Below are positions 55,920-64,000 of a stretch of 64,000 nucleotides of DNA, one piece after another. Location of the stretch: assembly GCF_043555935.1 (NCBI RefSeq), contig NZ_JBIGIB010000002.1, positions 839,646 through 903,645 of the forward strand, in the 5' to 3' direction. The first letter of the stretch is position 1. The number at the start of each line of letters is the position of its first letter. Made by a program: the position numbers and the translations under genes. Under the pieces are notes generated by a model. It searched no databases and was not told the DNA's origin. It saw only the letters and a program-made list of their open reading frames with translations. The DNA comes from Pelomonas baiyunensis. GTDB taxonomy: Bacteria > Pseudomonadota > Gammaproteobacteria > Burkholderiales > Burkholderiaceae_C.

Positions 55920-57604
55920 CGGGCGGCCGTGTAGACGCGCACAGACTGCGCAGGAACGGTGACGCGGGCCTGGCCGGCCGCATCGGCGGTGGCGTTGGTG
56001 CCACCACTGGGCAGGGCAGCCTGCAGCGTCGCGTTGACGGGCAGCCCCGTCAAGGCCGCGTCGGCCGACGCGGTGCCGAAATTGATGACGACCACCGCCA
56101 CCTGCGAAGCCGTGCGACGCTGGAAGCTCAGCATCGTGCCGCTGGCCGAGGCGTTGGCGTAGTCGCCATCGCGCAGGGTAGCCGTGGTGCGGCGCAGGTT
56201 CAGCAGCGTGCGGTAGTGGCTCAGCAGCGAGTCGGGCGCTTCCAACTGGGCCGAGACGTAGGCCGTGCCGGCGTTGCCCGCCAGCGCCCGATACGGCACG
56301 CCGGTGCTGAAGCCGGCGGCGTTGCCGGTGCTCCAGGCCATGGGCGTGCGAATGGCGGCGTCGCCGCTGAGCGAGGGCGCAGCGCGCAGGCCGATTTCTT
56401 CGCCGTAGTACACGAAGGGCGTGCCGGGCAGCAGCAGGTAGGCGCTGGCGGCCAGCTTGAGTTGGGGGATATCGCCGTTCAACTGGTCGGCCGGGCGCTG
56501 GCCGGCAAAGCTGTCGTGGTTGGACAGGAACGGCGCCATGCTCAGCGGCGCGGTCTTGAAGTAATTCGCCACCTGCGCCACCGACGCCGCCTGGCCCTTG
56601 GCCGCGCCGATGAGCGCGCCGTTCAGGTCGAACGTGAACGCGCTGCCGCAGGCGCTGCTGGCCGCAAAGCCTTGCGGGTCGGCCGGGGCCTCGCACACCA
56701 GCGTGCGGCGGCTGTAGCCCTGGATCACGGCGCGCATCTCACCCATCAACGTGTAGTTGCGGGGCTGGTTCTCCCAGGCGGAGGGGCCGTTTTCCACCAG
56801 GTTGCCCACGGCGTCGAAGCGGAACCCGTCTACGCCGCGGTTCAACCAGAAGCGCAGGTTGTTCTTGTGGAAGTCCACCACCTCGGTCTTCAGGAGGTTG
56901 AAGTCGGGCATCTGGTCCCAGAAAGGGGCGTAGTACGCGCCGTTGGCGGTGCTGCGCCAGGGGTTGCTGCCGTAGATGTTCCAACCCGTGGGGGCCGGGT
57001 TTTGCCAGATATACCAATCGCGCCAGGGGTTGGTCGCGCTGTCCTTCGAGTTCACGAACAGCGGGTGCTGGCCGGCGCTGTGGTTCATCACGTAGTCCAG
57101 CATCACGCCGATGCCGCGCGAGTGCGCCTGCTTCACCAATTCGTCCAGGTCGGCCAGCTTGCCGTAGGCGGCTTCGATGTCGCGGTAGTCGGACACCGCG
57201 TAGCCGTGATCCCCGTCCTGGCTCTTGGTGATGGGCATCAGCCACAGGCCGGTCACGCCGAGGTCGCGCAGGTAGTCGAGCCGGCTGATGAGGCCGCGCA
57301 GGTCACCCACGCCGTCGCCGTCGCTGTCTTGGTAGCTGCGCACGAAGATCTGCATAAAGCCGCCGCGTTGCCAGCCCTCGGGCAAGGCGCTGCCTGGGTC
57401 TTGCGCGGCGATGGCGCTGACATCCGGTGTGGGCAGGGGGGCCGGGGCTGGCGCGGGGGCCGGAGCCGGAGCCGGCGTTGGGGCCGGCGCGGGTGCGGGT
57501 GTCGGCAAGCTTGCACCGCCGCCACCGCCACCGCCGCAGGCGCTCAAGGTCAGCAGGGCGGCCAGGGCGGCTGCCGTCGAAATCTTGTCTCCAAGCTTGT
57601 TCAT
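55916..57604 (-). CDS. Surface or outer-membrane lipoprotein GH13 alpha-amylase
   Basis: A 562-residue lipoprotein. The lipobox is LTLSAC with C23, followed by seven Gly and no Asp at +2, which favours outer-membrane sorting. A Pro-Ala tether (about residues 34-62, PTPAPAPAPTPAPAPAPAP and similar) carries the enzyme away from the membrane. The GH13 barrel begins FMQIFVRSYQDSDGDGVGDL. Nucleophile DGFRFDAVGNLVE, acid/base LVCEAPADP and third Asp FLSNHDSFAG are intact. It is the first gene of a three-amylase operon, divergent from the pullulanase gene. An operator-like palindrome (57604-57618) covers the interval between its ribosome site (GGAG at 57617-57620) and ATG, so tight repression is likely. 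Confidence 0.92.
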   Translation of the reverse strand: MNKLGDKISTAAALAALLTLSACGGGGGGGASLPTPAPAPAPTPAPAPAPAPAPAPLPTPDVSAIAAQDPGSALPEGWQRGGFMQIFVRSYQDSDGDGVGDLRGLISRLDYLRDLGVTGLWLMPITKSQDGDHGYAVSDYRDIEAAYGKLADLDELVKQAHSRGIGVMLDYVMNHSAGQHPLFVNSKDSATNPWRDWYIWQNPAPTGWNIYGSNPWRSTANGAYYAPFWDQMPDFNLLKTEVVDFHKNNLRFWLNRGVDGFRFDAVGNLVENGPSAWENQPRNYTLMGEMRAVIQGYSRRTLVCEAPADPQGFAASSACGSAFTFDLNGALIGAAKGQAASVAQVANYFKTAPLSMAPFLSNHDSFAGQRPADQLNGDIPQLKLAASAYLLLPGTPFVYYGEEIGLRAAPSLSGDAAIRTPMAWSTGNAAGFSTGVPYRALAGNAGTAYVSAQLEAPDSLLSHYRTLLNLRRTTATLRDGDYANASASGTMLSFQRRTASQVAVVVINFGTASADAALTGLPVNATLQAALPSGGTNATADAAGQARVTVPAQSVRVYTAAR

Positions 57605-57618
57605 GTAATCAAACTACT
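57604..57618. promoter_or_regulatory. RpiR/HexR-like operator, site E, over a ribosome site
   Basis: TGTAATCAAACTACT matches the motif with two changes (fifth base and last base). It runs from the first base of the amylase ATG to the Shine-Dalgarno sequence on the minus strand. This position would let a bound protein block transcript elongation, or be incidental. Confidence 0.55.
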
Positions 57619-57678
57619 CCAATGTTTGCGGAAGCATAGTCACTTTGCCCGCGATGCGACCATTCGGGTTTGAATGAA

Positions 57679-57693
57679 TGTAGTTTTGCTACG
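57679..57693. promoter_or_regulatory. RpiR/HexR-like operator, site F
   Basis: TGTAGTTTTGCTACG lies 26 bases before the pullulanase ATG and 74 bases upstream of the divergent amylase ATG. Its core equals site B. Its centre is 75 bp from that of site E. Confidence 0.65.
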
Positions 57694-57719
57694 ATCGTCA
57701 ACAAACAACTGGAGACACC

Positions 57720-60440
57720 ATGCGCCACCGTCTGCCCCGGCCCATCCGGCTCGGCCTCAGCCTCGTTGCCTTCGCTTGGTGTGGCGCTGCGCATGCGGTG
57801 GACCTGAGCGAGTGCCAGGGTGATGTGCCGGCTTCTGCCAGCGCGGCGCCCGCATGGCCCGCCGCGGCGGTGTGGCTGAACGCCAGCAGCGTGCAATGGC
57901 CAGGCCTGCAACTGCGGCCCGGTGAGCGTGTGCGGTTGCACCATGCGCGGGCTGCGGGCATGGCCGCACCGGTGGGCGCCGCCGTGACCGGCGCGGATGG
58001 TGCGCTGACGCTTGAAGCCTTGCCCGCCGCCGAGCCTCCCGCCGCGCTGCGCCACATTGCCCCCGGCCCGCGCTTTGCCGTGCCGGCAGCCGAGGTGGAT
58101 GCACTGCTGCAGGCGCAACTGGTGCTGGTGCATGAGTCGGCGGACGGGCGGGTGATGGCTGCCACCGGGCTGCAAATCGCCGCCGCGTTGGACGACCGAT
58201 TTGCCACGGCCGCGCAAGTGCCAGACCTCGGCGCCCACCCCAGCCGACAGCGCACCACGTTTGCACTGTGGGCCCCCACGGCACAAGCCATGCACCTGTG
58301 CCGGCATGCACAGCCGGATGGCCCGGCCGTCGCGATCGAGCCGATGCACCGCGATGCCGCCACCGGCGTCTGGCGCGTGGCGCTGCCGGGCGACCTGAGC
58401 GGCCAGGCTTATCGCTACCTGGTGGACGTCGTCACGCCCACGCACGGCCGCGTCCGCAACTTGGTGACCGACCCCTACGCCGTGGCGTTGACGGCCGACT
58501 CACGCCACGCCGTGGTGGCCAACTTGGCCGCCCCCGCCCTCAAGCCCGCCGGCTGGGACGCCGCGCCACGGCCCCAGCGCGTGCGTGCCGCCACCGACCA
58601 GGTCATTTACGAACTGCACGTGCGCGACTTCTCGGTCAGCGACGCCACCGTGCGCCCCGCCTGGCGGGGCAAGTACCTCGCGTTCACTGAACCCCAGTCG
58701 GCCGGCATGCGGCACCTGCGCGCCTTGTCCAAGGCCGGGCTGACGGATGTGCACCTGTTGCCGGTGTTCGACCTGGCCAGCGTGCCCGAGCGCGGCTGCC
58801 AGGTGCCCGCGGTGCCCCAGGCGGCGCCCGACAGCGAGGCCCAGCAGGCGGCCGTGATGGCTGTGGCTGCCACCGACTGCTTCAACTGGGGCTACGACCC
58901 CTGGCACTTCAACGCCCCCGAGGGCAGCTACGCCACCGACCCGCTGCGCCGGGTGCTTGAGTTTCGGCAGATGGTGATGGCTTTGCACCGCGCCGGGCTG
59001 CGCGTGGGCATGGACATGGTCTACAACCACATGGCCGCGGCCGGTCAGGCGCAGAAGTCGGTGCTCGACCGCATCGTGCCGGGCTACTACCACCGCCTTA
59101 ACGCGCAAGGCGAGATCGAACGCTCCACCTGCTGCGACAACACGGCCACCGAGCACCGCATGATGGCCAAGCTCATGATCGACTCGGCCGCCCTCTGGGT
59201 GCGTGAGTACAAGATCGACTCCATGCGCTTCGACCTCATGGGCCACCAGCCGCGCGAGGCGATGGAGCGCTTGCAAGCACGGGTCAACGCCGAAGCCGGG
59301 CGGCCTGTGCAACTGCTGGGCGAAGGCTGGAACTTCGGCGAGGTGGCCAACGGCGCGCGCTTTGTGCAGGCCTCGCAACTCAGTCTGAACGGCAGCGGCA
59401 TCGGCAGCTTCAGCGACCGCATGCGCGATGCCGCCCGCGGCGGCGGGGCAGGCGAGGGCGGTGACGACAGCGTGCGCCGCCAGGGCTGGCTCAATGGCTT
59501 GGTGTACGCGCCCAACGCGTTGGCCACGGCACAGCCGCAAGACCTGCTGGCCGCAGCCGACCTGATCCGCGTTGGCCTCGCCGGCTCGTTGCGCAGTTAT
59601 GAGCTCACCACCTGGCGCGGTGAGCGCAAACGGCTGGAGCAGCTGGTGTACGGCGGTGACCAGCCCGCGGGCTTTGCGTCTGAACCCAGCGAGGTGGTGA
59701 ACTACGTTGAGAACCACGACAACCAGACGCTGTTTGACGTCAACACCCTCAAGCTGCCGCTGGACACCTCACGTGAGGACCGGGCGCGCGTGCAGATGCT
59801 GGGGGCGGCGTTGGTGGCCTTCAGCCAGGGTGTGGCGTACTTCCACGCGGGCCAAGACATCCTGCGCAGCAAGAGCCTGGACCGCAACAGTTACGACAGC
59901 GGCGATTGGTTCAACCGCCTGGACTGGAGCTACCAGACCAACCATTTCGGCACCGGCCTGCCGCCCAAGCAAGACAACTTCGGGGCACAGGGTCGTGACT
60001 GGGCGCTGGCCCGCGAACGCCTGGCCCGCGATGACATCGCCCCACGGCCCCAAGACATCGCCTGGGCACGTGATGTGTTCCGCGACCTGCTGAGCATCCG
60101 CGCCAGCACGTCCCTGCTGCGCCTGCCCACGGCCGCGGCCGTTCGGCAACGCGTCACCTTCCCCGGCAGCGGCGCCGGCCAGAACCCGGTGCTGGTGGCC
60201 ACCCGCATCGACGGCCGCGGCCTGCCCGGCGCCCGGTTCAAGGCGGTGCTGACCTTCATTAACGTGGCCCCCACCGCGCAGACCCTGACCCTGCCGGCCG
60301 AAGCTCGCGCGCACTGGCGACTCCACCCCGTTCAGCGCGCCGCCACCGCTGCCGATCAGCGGGTGGCACGCGAAGCCCGCGCTGCGCAAGGCCGCTTCCA
60401 CATCCCCGCTCGTAGCGCCGCGGTGTTCGTGTTGGAGTGA
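57720..60440 (+). CDS. pulA: Exported pullulanase (type I, GH13)
   Basis: A 906-residue debranching enzyme that cuts alpha-1,6 bonds in pullulan and amylopectin. The signal peptide ends near CGAAHA (residue 26). N-terminal beta modules (about 30-190) and a CBM48-like domain (FALWAPTAQAMHLCRH) precede the barrel. The pullulanase hallmark is FNWGYDPWHFNAPEGSYA, with Phe where YNWGYDP is usual. Nucleophile DSMRFDLMGHQP, acid/base LLGEGWNFGE and third Asp YVENHDNQTLFD are present, then a C-terminal domain. GGAG lies upstream of ATG 57720. Divergent from the three-amylase operon, it should work with it on extracellular or periplasmic starch. Confidence 0.94.
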   Translation: MRHRLPRPIRLGLSLVAFAWCGAAHAVDLSECQGDVPASASAAPAWPAAAVWLNASSVQWPGLQLRPGERVRLHHARAAGMAAPVGAAVTGADGALTLEALPAAEPPAALRHIAPGPRFAVPAAEVDALLQAQLVLVHESADGRVMAATGLQIAAALDDRFATAAQVPDLGAHPSRQRTTFALWAPTAQAMHLCRHAQPDGPAVAIEPMHRDAATGVWRVALPGDLSGQAYRYLVDVVTPTHGRVRNLVTDPYAVALTADSRHAVVANLAAPALKPAGWDAAPRPQRVRAATDQVIYELHVRDFSVSDATVRPAWRGKYLAFTEPQSAGMRHLRALSKAGLTDVHLLPVFDLASVPERGCQVPAVPQAAPDSEAQQAAVMAVAATDCFNWGYDPWHFNAPEGSYATDPLRRVLEFRQMVMALHRAGLRVGMDMVYNHMAAAGQAQKSVLDRIVPGYYHRLNAQGEIERSTCCDNTATEHRMMAKLMIDSAALWVREYKIDSMRFDLMGHQPREAMERLQARVNAEAGRPVQLLGEGWNFGEVANGARFVQASQLSLNGSGIGSFSDRMRDAARGGGAGEGGDDSVRRQGWLNGLVYAPNALATAQPQDLLAAADLIRVGLAGSLRSYELTTWRGERKRLEQLVYGGDQPAGFASEPSEVVNYVENHDNQTLFDVNTLKLPLDTSREDRARVQMLGAALVAFSQGVAYFHAGQDILRSKSLDRNSYDSGDWFNRLDWSYQTNHFGTGLPPKQDNFGAQGRDWALARERLARDDIAPRPQDIAWARDVFRDLLSIRASTSLLRLPTAAAVRQRVTFPGSGAGQNPVLVATRIDGRGLPGARFKAVLTFINVAPTAQTLTLPAEARAHWRLHPVQRAATAADQRVAREARAAQGRFHIPARSAAVFVLE

Positions 60441-60497
60441 GTGGGCCGACCCGCAGGCCCCAAGCGGCGGGCGGTCAGTCGGCAGGTCAAGGGCCGG

Positions 60498-61505
60498 TCA
60501 AGCCTGCGCGTCGTCCCACGTCCAAATCGTGGCTCCCCAGGCAGAGCCTTCGATGGTGGGCATGGCCTCGCCAGCCTCGAAACGCCTGCGGCTGTCGGGC
60601 TGGGCCGGCGTGGACCAGAAGCCTGCTTTCGGGCAGGGCTCTGTCGCCATCGCGCGCAGGCGAATCGCCGCTTGAGCTTCACCCGCGCTGAGCGCCGCGT
60701 GAGCACGGGCCCAGGCCACCAGGTCCTTGGGGTAGTACAAATACTTGTGCAGACTGCTGTCGTCTTCAATGCCCAACAGCAGCACCGCAGCTCCTGCCTC
60801 GAAACTCCAGTAGCCGTAGTAGCCACCCTGGTTTCCATATTCATCGGGCTTGTGGCTGTCATGCCAGCCAGTGCCAGCAAGGTCCTTGTACCAGTGCTTG
60901 AGGTACAGGTTCAGTTCTTTGAGTTGGTTGTCGGCGGACTCTTCTGTCAGTGCGTAGAACAAGTTTTCGTACGGGCGGACCTGGCACGCTTGCTCGGTCC
61001 CATAGCGGTTCTCGGCTCCGAACACGTGGATCATGAACTCTTCATAGATCACGTCTGCGCCACCGTTCGAGCCGTTCTCGCCGTCCTGCAATGCCGCCAA
61101 ACGCGGCAACAAGTCGCGCCGGTGCAGAAGGAAGCACAAGCCGATGAGTTGCATTAGCGTGCAGTACTCGTCCACAAAAGTGAATGTGAAGACGGGTTCG
61201 TTGCGATCCTGCGTATCACGCCACATCAGGTGGCCGTAGCGCTCATAGGCGGTGACGATGACTTCCAGCTCCTGGCGAAGCGGGCCAATATCTTCCCCTG
61301 CGGTGTAAGCCAACTGCAGGCGATTGAACTTCTCCCACCCGACACCCCGGGCGAGCGATGCGTGCCAACCTCGTTGCCGCTCCTTGCTTTTGAGATTGGC
61401 TTCCAAGCCTTCCGGGCCGCCGATCACGTCGTCGAATTCGGCGAGCTTGGTTTCGACGTACTTCTCCGCCAGAAACTGCTGGCGGCGCTTTGCGTTGAAT
61501 TCCAT
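60498..61505 (-). CDS. PoNi-type immunity protein (DUF1910/DUF1911)
   Basis: A 335-residue cytoplasmic, mainly helical protein. The N-terminal part opens RRQQFLAEKYVETKLAEF, and a later segment LYYPKDLVAWARAHAALSAG follows YYGYWSFEAGAAVLLLGIED. These match the DUF1910/DUF1911 pair found in PoNi proteins, which neutralise PoNe DNase toxins. It is encoded 13 bases downstream of the toxin gene on the same strand, the usual effector-immunity arrangement. It should protect the producer from self-intoxication. Confidence 0.85.
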   Translation of the reverse strand: MEFNAKRRQQFLAEKYVETKLAEFDDVIGGPEGLEANLKSKERQRGWHASLARGVGWEKFNRLQLAYTAGEDIGPLRQELEVIVTAYERYGHLMWRDTQDRNEPVFTFTFVDEYCTLMQLIGLCFLLHRRDLLPRLAALQDGENGSNGGADVIYEEFMIHVFGAENRYGTEQACQVRPYENLFYALTEESADNQLKELNLYLKHWYKDLAGTGWHDSHKPDEYGNQGGYYGYWSFEAGAAVLLLGIEDDSSLHKYLYYPKDLVAWARAHAALSAGEAQAAIRLRAMATEPCPKAGFWSTPAQPDSRRRFEAGEAMPTIEGSAWGATIWTWDDAQA

Positions 61506-61518
61506 ACTGGATCAGGTC

Positions 61519-62979
61519 CTACCGGGCTCGGCGTTGGGACGGCTCGACCAAGCCAGCTCGGTCGTTCACCACCTGGGAGATCTGGTTGTCACCCCACTCC
61601 CTGCTTGCTTCGTGTGCTGCGTGCATCGTTGGTTGTGCGCCCCGCCCGGAAGCATGAAGGATCACAGCTTCTGCATGTGCAACTGCTTGGGGAACGGAGA
61701 AGAAAAGCACGTGGCGGGAGTAGCCGGTTTCTTTCAATCGGCGCAGATTGGCCAAATCTTGTGCCCGCCCGCGTAGTGCGCGTTCCAACCTCGTCTGCAC
61801 CCAAGCATGACTCATCTGCGTCACTTTGCCGTTGAGCTGACGTGTCGCCGCACCTCCCATTTGGCCCTGACCACCAACACCACCTCTTCGTCTCAGGCCG
61901 CCAGTGTTTGTGTTCGACGCTCGCTCACTTTTATCCCCCGCCTCCCCCAGCAAGGCCCCTAACCCCTTCGTCGGGTCATAACTGGCCTTGGCCTCGATGA
62001 CTGCATATAGCTTGGCCCCTCCTGTGGTCCGCCAGATGGCATCGATGCCGCGCCCGCGTGGCAGGCAGGGCCAGAGTTGCACCATGTGCCCGTTGTCGTT
62101 GAGCTTGGCGTTGTTGACCAGCGCCTGGTCATGGGCGACCTTGTGGCCCCAGCCTTTGGCGTCCTGGCAGTGGTAGTCGGCCATGTGTTCACCCAGCACG
62201 CCCAGCACTTTCTGCGTGAGGCTCTTGAAGCGTGCCGTACGTTGCTGGGCGGCGTTGGGCGTGTGGGGGCTGGCGGCATCGCCGGTGTGTGTCTTGTCGT
62301 GCGAGCCTGCCTTGGCTTCGCTGTGCGGCTTGGCGGGTGGCGTGCCCGGCGCTTGGCGTGCCGCCGGCGCACCTTCGGCGCTGGTCTTTCGCCCCTTGGC
62401 CAGCCAGCCGTCAACCTCGCTTTTGAACGCTGCAAACTGGCGATCCAGGTTGGCACGAATGTTGTCGACATGCTTGCGAAGGTCGGGGCTCAACTGCTTG
62501 GTGAAGGATGAGTTCCCGAGAATGTCATCCAGTCGCTTGCGCAGCTTGCCCACGTCCAGCGTCTCACGCAGCAGCTTCTCGGGGTCGCCCTTGTACAGGC
62601 GGCGGATCATGTCGAGCAGTTCGTCGACATGCACCGCACCGCTTTTTATCGCGCGAGTGCTTCGCTTGACCGCATCGCCGCCGCCCGGGATCAGACCGAT
62701 CAGGGCCGTGATGAGATTGAACCAGGCCAGCGGGCTGGCGGGCGCCCCTGCGACCTCGATGAGGCCTTTGATGATGTCGCGTGCGTCGACGATCTGGCCC
62801 AGGATGGGGACACAGCCGATAACGGTCTCGGCCAGGATGGCCCAGGGGGCGTTGTTGTCGCCCTTGACGAAGCTCAGCGCCTCATCCTTGATCGAGTCGA
62901 ACCAACCCTTGCGCGAAGCTTGTGCTGTTGTTTGCGCGGCCTGGGCCGCGCCGCGGGTGGCAATGGCGGTGCCGCTCAT
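61519..62979 (-). CDS. Type VI secretion DNase effector, PoNe-like
   Basis: A 486-residue toxin. The N-terminal half has a hydrophobic segment (AILAETVIGCVPILGQIVDA, about 47-66, and LAWFNLITALIGLIPGGGDA, about 83-102). This is typical of pre-toxin or export regions of type VI effectors rather than a signal peptide. A Lys/Ala/Pro-rich linker (about 195-240) leads to a C-terminal nuclease. That domain carries the PD-(D/E)xK pattern RGRGIDAIWRT (Asp about 312) and YAVIEAKASYD (Glu about 328, Lys about 330), as in PoNe. It overlaps the VgrG stop (ATGA) and is followed by its immunity gene. It would kill competing bacteria by degrading their DNA. Confidence 0.85.
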   Translation of the reverse strand: MSGTAIATRGAAQAAQTTAQASRKGWFDSIKDEALSFVKGDNNAPWAILAETVIGCVPILGQIVDARDIIKGLIEVAGAPASPLAWFNLITALIGLIPGGGDAVKRSTRAIKSGAVHVDELLDMIRRLYKGDPEKLLRETLDVGKLRKRLDDILGNSSFTKQLSPDLRKHVDNIRANLDRQFAAFKSEVDGWLAKGRKTSAEGAPAARQAPGTPPAKPHSEAKAGSHDKTHTGDAASPHTPNAAQQRTARFKSLTQKVLGVLGEHMADYHCQDAKGWGHKVAHDQALVNNAKLNDNGHMVQLWPCLPRGRGIDAIWRTTGGAKLYAVIEAKASYDPTKGLGALLGEAGDKSERASNTNTGGLRRRGGVGGQGQMGGAATRQLNGKVTQMSHAWVQTRLERALRGRAQDLANLRRLKETGYSRHVLFFSVPQAVAHAEAVILHASGRGAQPTMHAAHEASREWGDNQISQVVNDRAGLVEPSQRRAR

Positions 62980-64000
62980 GCATCCTCTCCCATGATCTTG
63001 GCGCGCAGTGCCCGCTGCCGGGTTTCGTCGAGGTAGTGCCAGGCGTTCTCGCCATCGCCATCGTCGCCGTCGAGATCGTTCAGCTCGGCGCGCACTTCCC
63101 GTTGCTCGCCGGTGGCCTGTTCGGCCCAGAAGCGCTCCGCTTCTTGCTCGGCCCGCGCGATGTTGGCGATGGCTTCTTCGTTGGTGGTGGCGCTGGCCTT
63201 GAAGGTGTTGACTGGCATTTCCACGCGAGCCTCTGGAGCGCGCGGGACTTCCCCGTAGTAAACCCGGGCGCGTTGGTTCGGAATGCCTTCCAAGCGCGCA
63301 TAGCCGTTGCTATCTAGTTGGCCTTCGCGCCGAGTGCCATCTTCGAACACCACGACATATGGTGCGCCGGGCACGGGCTGTAGCCATTCGTCGTGTAGGT
63401 TCAGTTCCATGAAAGCAGGCTTCTCGTCGAGCTTGCCCTGCGGCAACGCCACCAACTCCGCCGCCTGGGTTCCCCCTCCCAAGAACTCATGCGAACTCGT
63501 CTTGACCTCGAACGTCCCCGGGGTCTTGATTTCGATGTTGCCGCCCTGCAGCACGATGGCGCTGTCGGCGCCGACGAGTTCGATGCGGTCCTTGGCCTGG
63601 ATGTGGATCTCGTCGTTGACAGACAGGATCTGAAGACTCTGGTCGGCCAGCAGCTCCAGTGCGTCGGTGTGGGCCTGCAGTGACACCGGGCCGGCGGCGG
63701 CCTTGGCTTGGAGTTGGCCGTTGTGGGCGTACAGGCTGAAGTGCTCACCGGTGAGTTGATGGTGGGAGTGCGCGGCGGTCTCGTGCTGGTCGCCTTGGCT
63801 GGTGCGGCTCAAGTGCTGGCCGGCCAGCGTGGTGAGGTCGCCCGGCGTGATTTGGCCCAGGCTGGCGGCGCTGTCCAGCACGAGGTGCGGGCGGGCGGTG
63901 CGCGGCGTGGGTTTGTCCGGCGTGCGGCTGCCGGGCGCGGGTTGGCGGCTGTCCTGGCCGTTGACGGCGTCGGGGTGGTGGCCGTCGCGCGTGGGGTCGA
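62976..64000 (-). CDS. vgrG: VgrG spike protein of the type VI secretion system, C-terminal part (5' end outside window)
   Basis: About 341 residues of the C-terminal part. The frame is open through the window edge; GTG 63881 is internal, not the start. The DUF2345-type extension is clear: LDSAASLGQITPGDLTTLAG, SLYAHNGQLQAKAAAGPVSL, LQILSVNDEIHIQAKDRIEL and GGNIEIKTPGTFEVK. After it comes a small beta domain (VVVFEDGTRREGQLDSNGYA) that resembles the transthyretin-like adaptor seen on some VgrG proteins, then an acidic helical tail. This tail probably docks the effector encoded directly downstream. Confidence 0.9.
   Translation of the reverse strand, partial: DPTRDGHHPDAVNGQDSRQPAPGSRTPDKPTPRTARPHLVLDSAASLGQITPGDLTTLAGQHLSRTSQGDQHETAAHSHHQLTGEHFSLYAHNGQLQAKAAAGPVSLQAHTDALELLADQSLQILSVNDEIHIQAKDRIELVGADSAIVLQGGNIEIKTPGTFEVKTSSHEFLGGGTQAAELVALPQGKLDEKPAFMELNLHDEWLQPVPGAPYVVVFEDGTRREGQLDSNGYARLEGIPNQRARVYYGEVPRAPEARVEMPVNTFKASATTNEEAIANIARAEQEAERFWAEQATGEQREVRAELNDLDGDDGDGENAWHYLDETRQRALRAKIMGEDA

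Noticed and set aside
57420..57520. Simple GC repeat at 57420-57520 as a separate repeat element
   Set aside because: It simply encodes the Pro-Ala tether of the lipoprotein amylase in frame.

Overview
The window looks like a chromosomal segment of a high-GC Gram-negative betaproteobacterium, most likely order Burkholderiales (Roseateles/Rubrivivax-like group). The reasons are a glucokinase-RpiR fusion protein of the Burkholderiales type, a PEP-CTERM protein, a Xanthomonas/Caulobacter-type TonB receptor, type VI secretion genes and tightly packed GC-rich operons. Species is not determined. No rRNA, tRNA, CRISPR array or transposase was recognised.

Layout. (1) 1-3810, minus: a macA-macB efflux pair whose two genes are separated by a 640-bp spacer built from inverted repeats. 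(2) 3969-7212: divergent glucokinase genes, one fused to an RpiR-type regulator, the other free-standing. (3) 7690-12197, plus: a TonB-dependent receptor and a flavin-dependent halogenase of the tryptophan-halogenase family. (4) 12312-19445, plus: a six-gene operon with stop/start overlaps at most junctions, encoding a MalE/MalF/MalG-like importer without its own ATPase, a Tat-exported GH13 enzyme, a cytoplasmic GH32 fructosidase and a short-chain dehydrogenase. (5) 19477-31728, minus: a complete chemosensory operon with odd architecture (receptor with two signalling tips, three CheW domains in one protein, a HEAT-repeat protein, two CheY, CheA, CheB, CheR, a membrane receptor) followed by a patatin. 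(6) 32001-32936, minus: a periplasmic binding protein. (7) 33057-42868, minus: malK-malE-(38-codon ORF)-malF-malG, two GH13 enzymes and an aldo/keto reductase. (8) 43170-51501, plus: glycogen/maltodextrin phosphorylase, branching enzyme, debranching enzyme and 4-alpha-glucanotransferase. (9) 51652-52353, plus: a PEP-CTERM protein. (10) 52420-57604, minus, three exported GH13 enzymes, divergent from 57720-60440, plus, a pullulanase. (11) 60498-64000, minus: the C-terminal part of a VgrG spike, a PoNe-type DNase effector and its PoNi-type immunity protein.

Most of the window can be read as one alpha-glucan programme. Exported pullulanase and amylases cut starch or glycogen, the TonB receptor could bring oligosaccharides across the outer membrane, two MalEFG systems (probably sharing one MalK) cross the inner membrane, GlgP/GlgX/MalQ/GlgB process the glucans, and two glucokinases phosphorylate glucose. 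A 15-bp palindrome (consensus TGTAGTYWNRCTACA, HexR/RpiR-like) recurs in front of the glucokinases, the TonB receptor, malK/glgP and the amylase/pullulanase genes. The three divergent regions each hold two copies. The fused glucokinase-RpiR protein is the obvious candidate to bind it. This regulon is the strongest system-level signal in the window.
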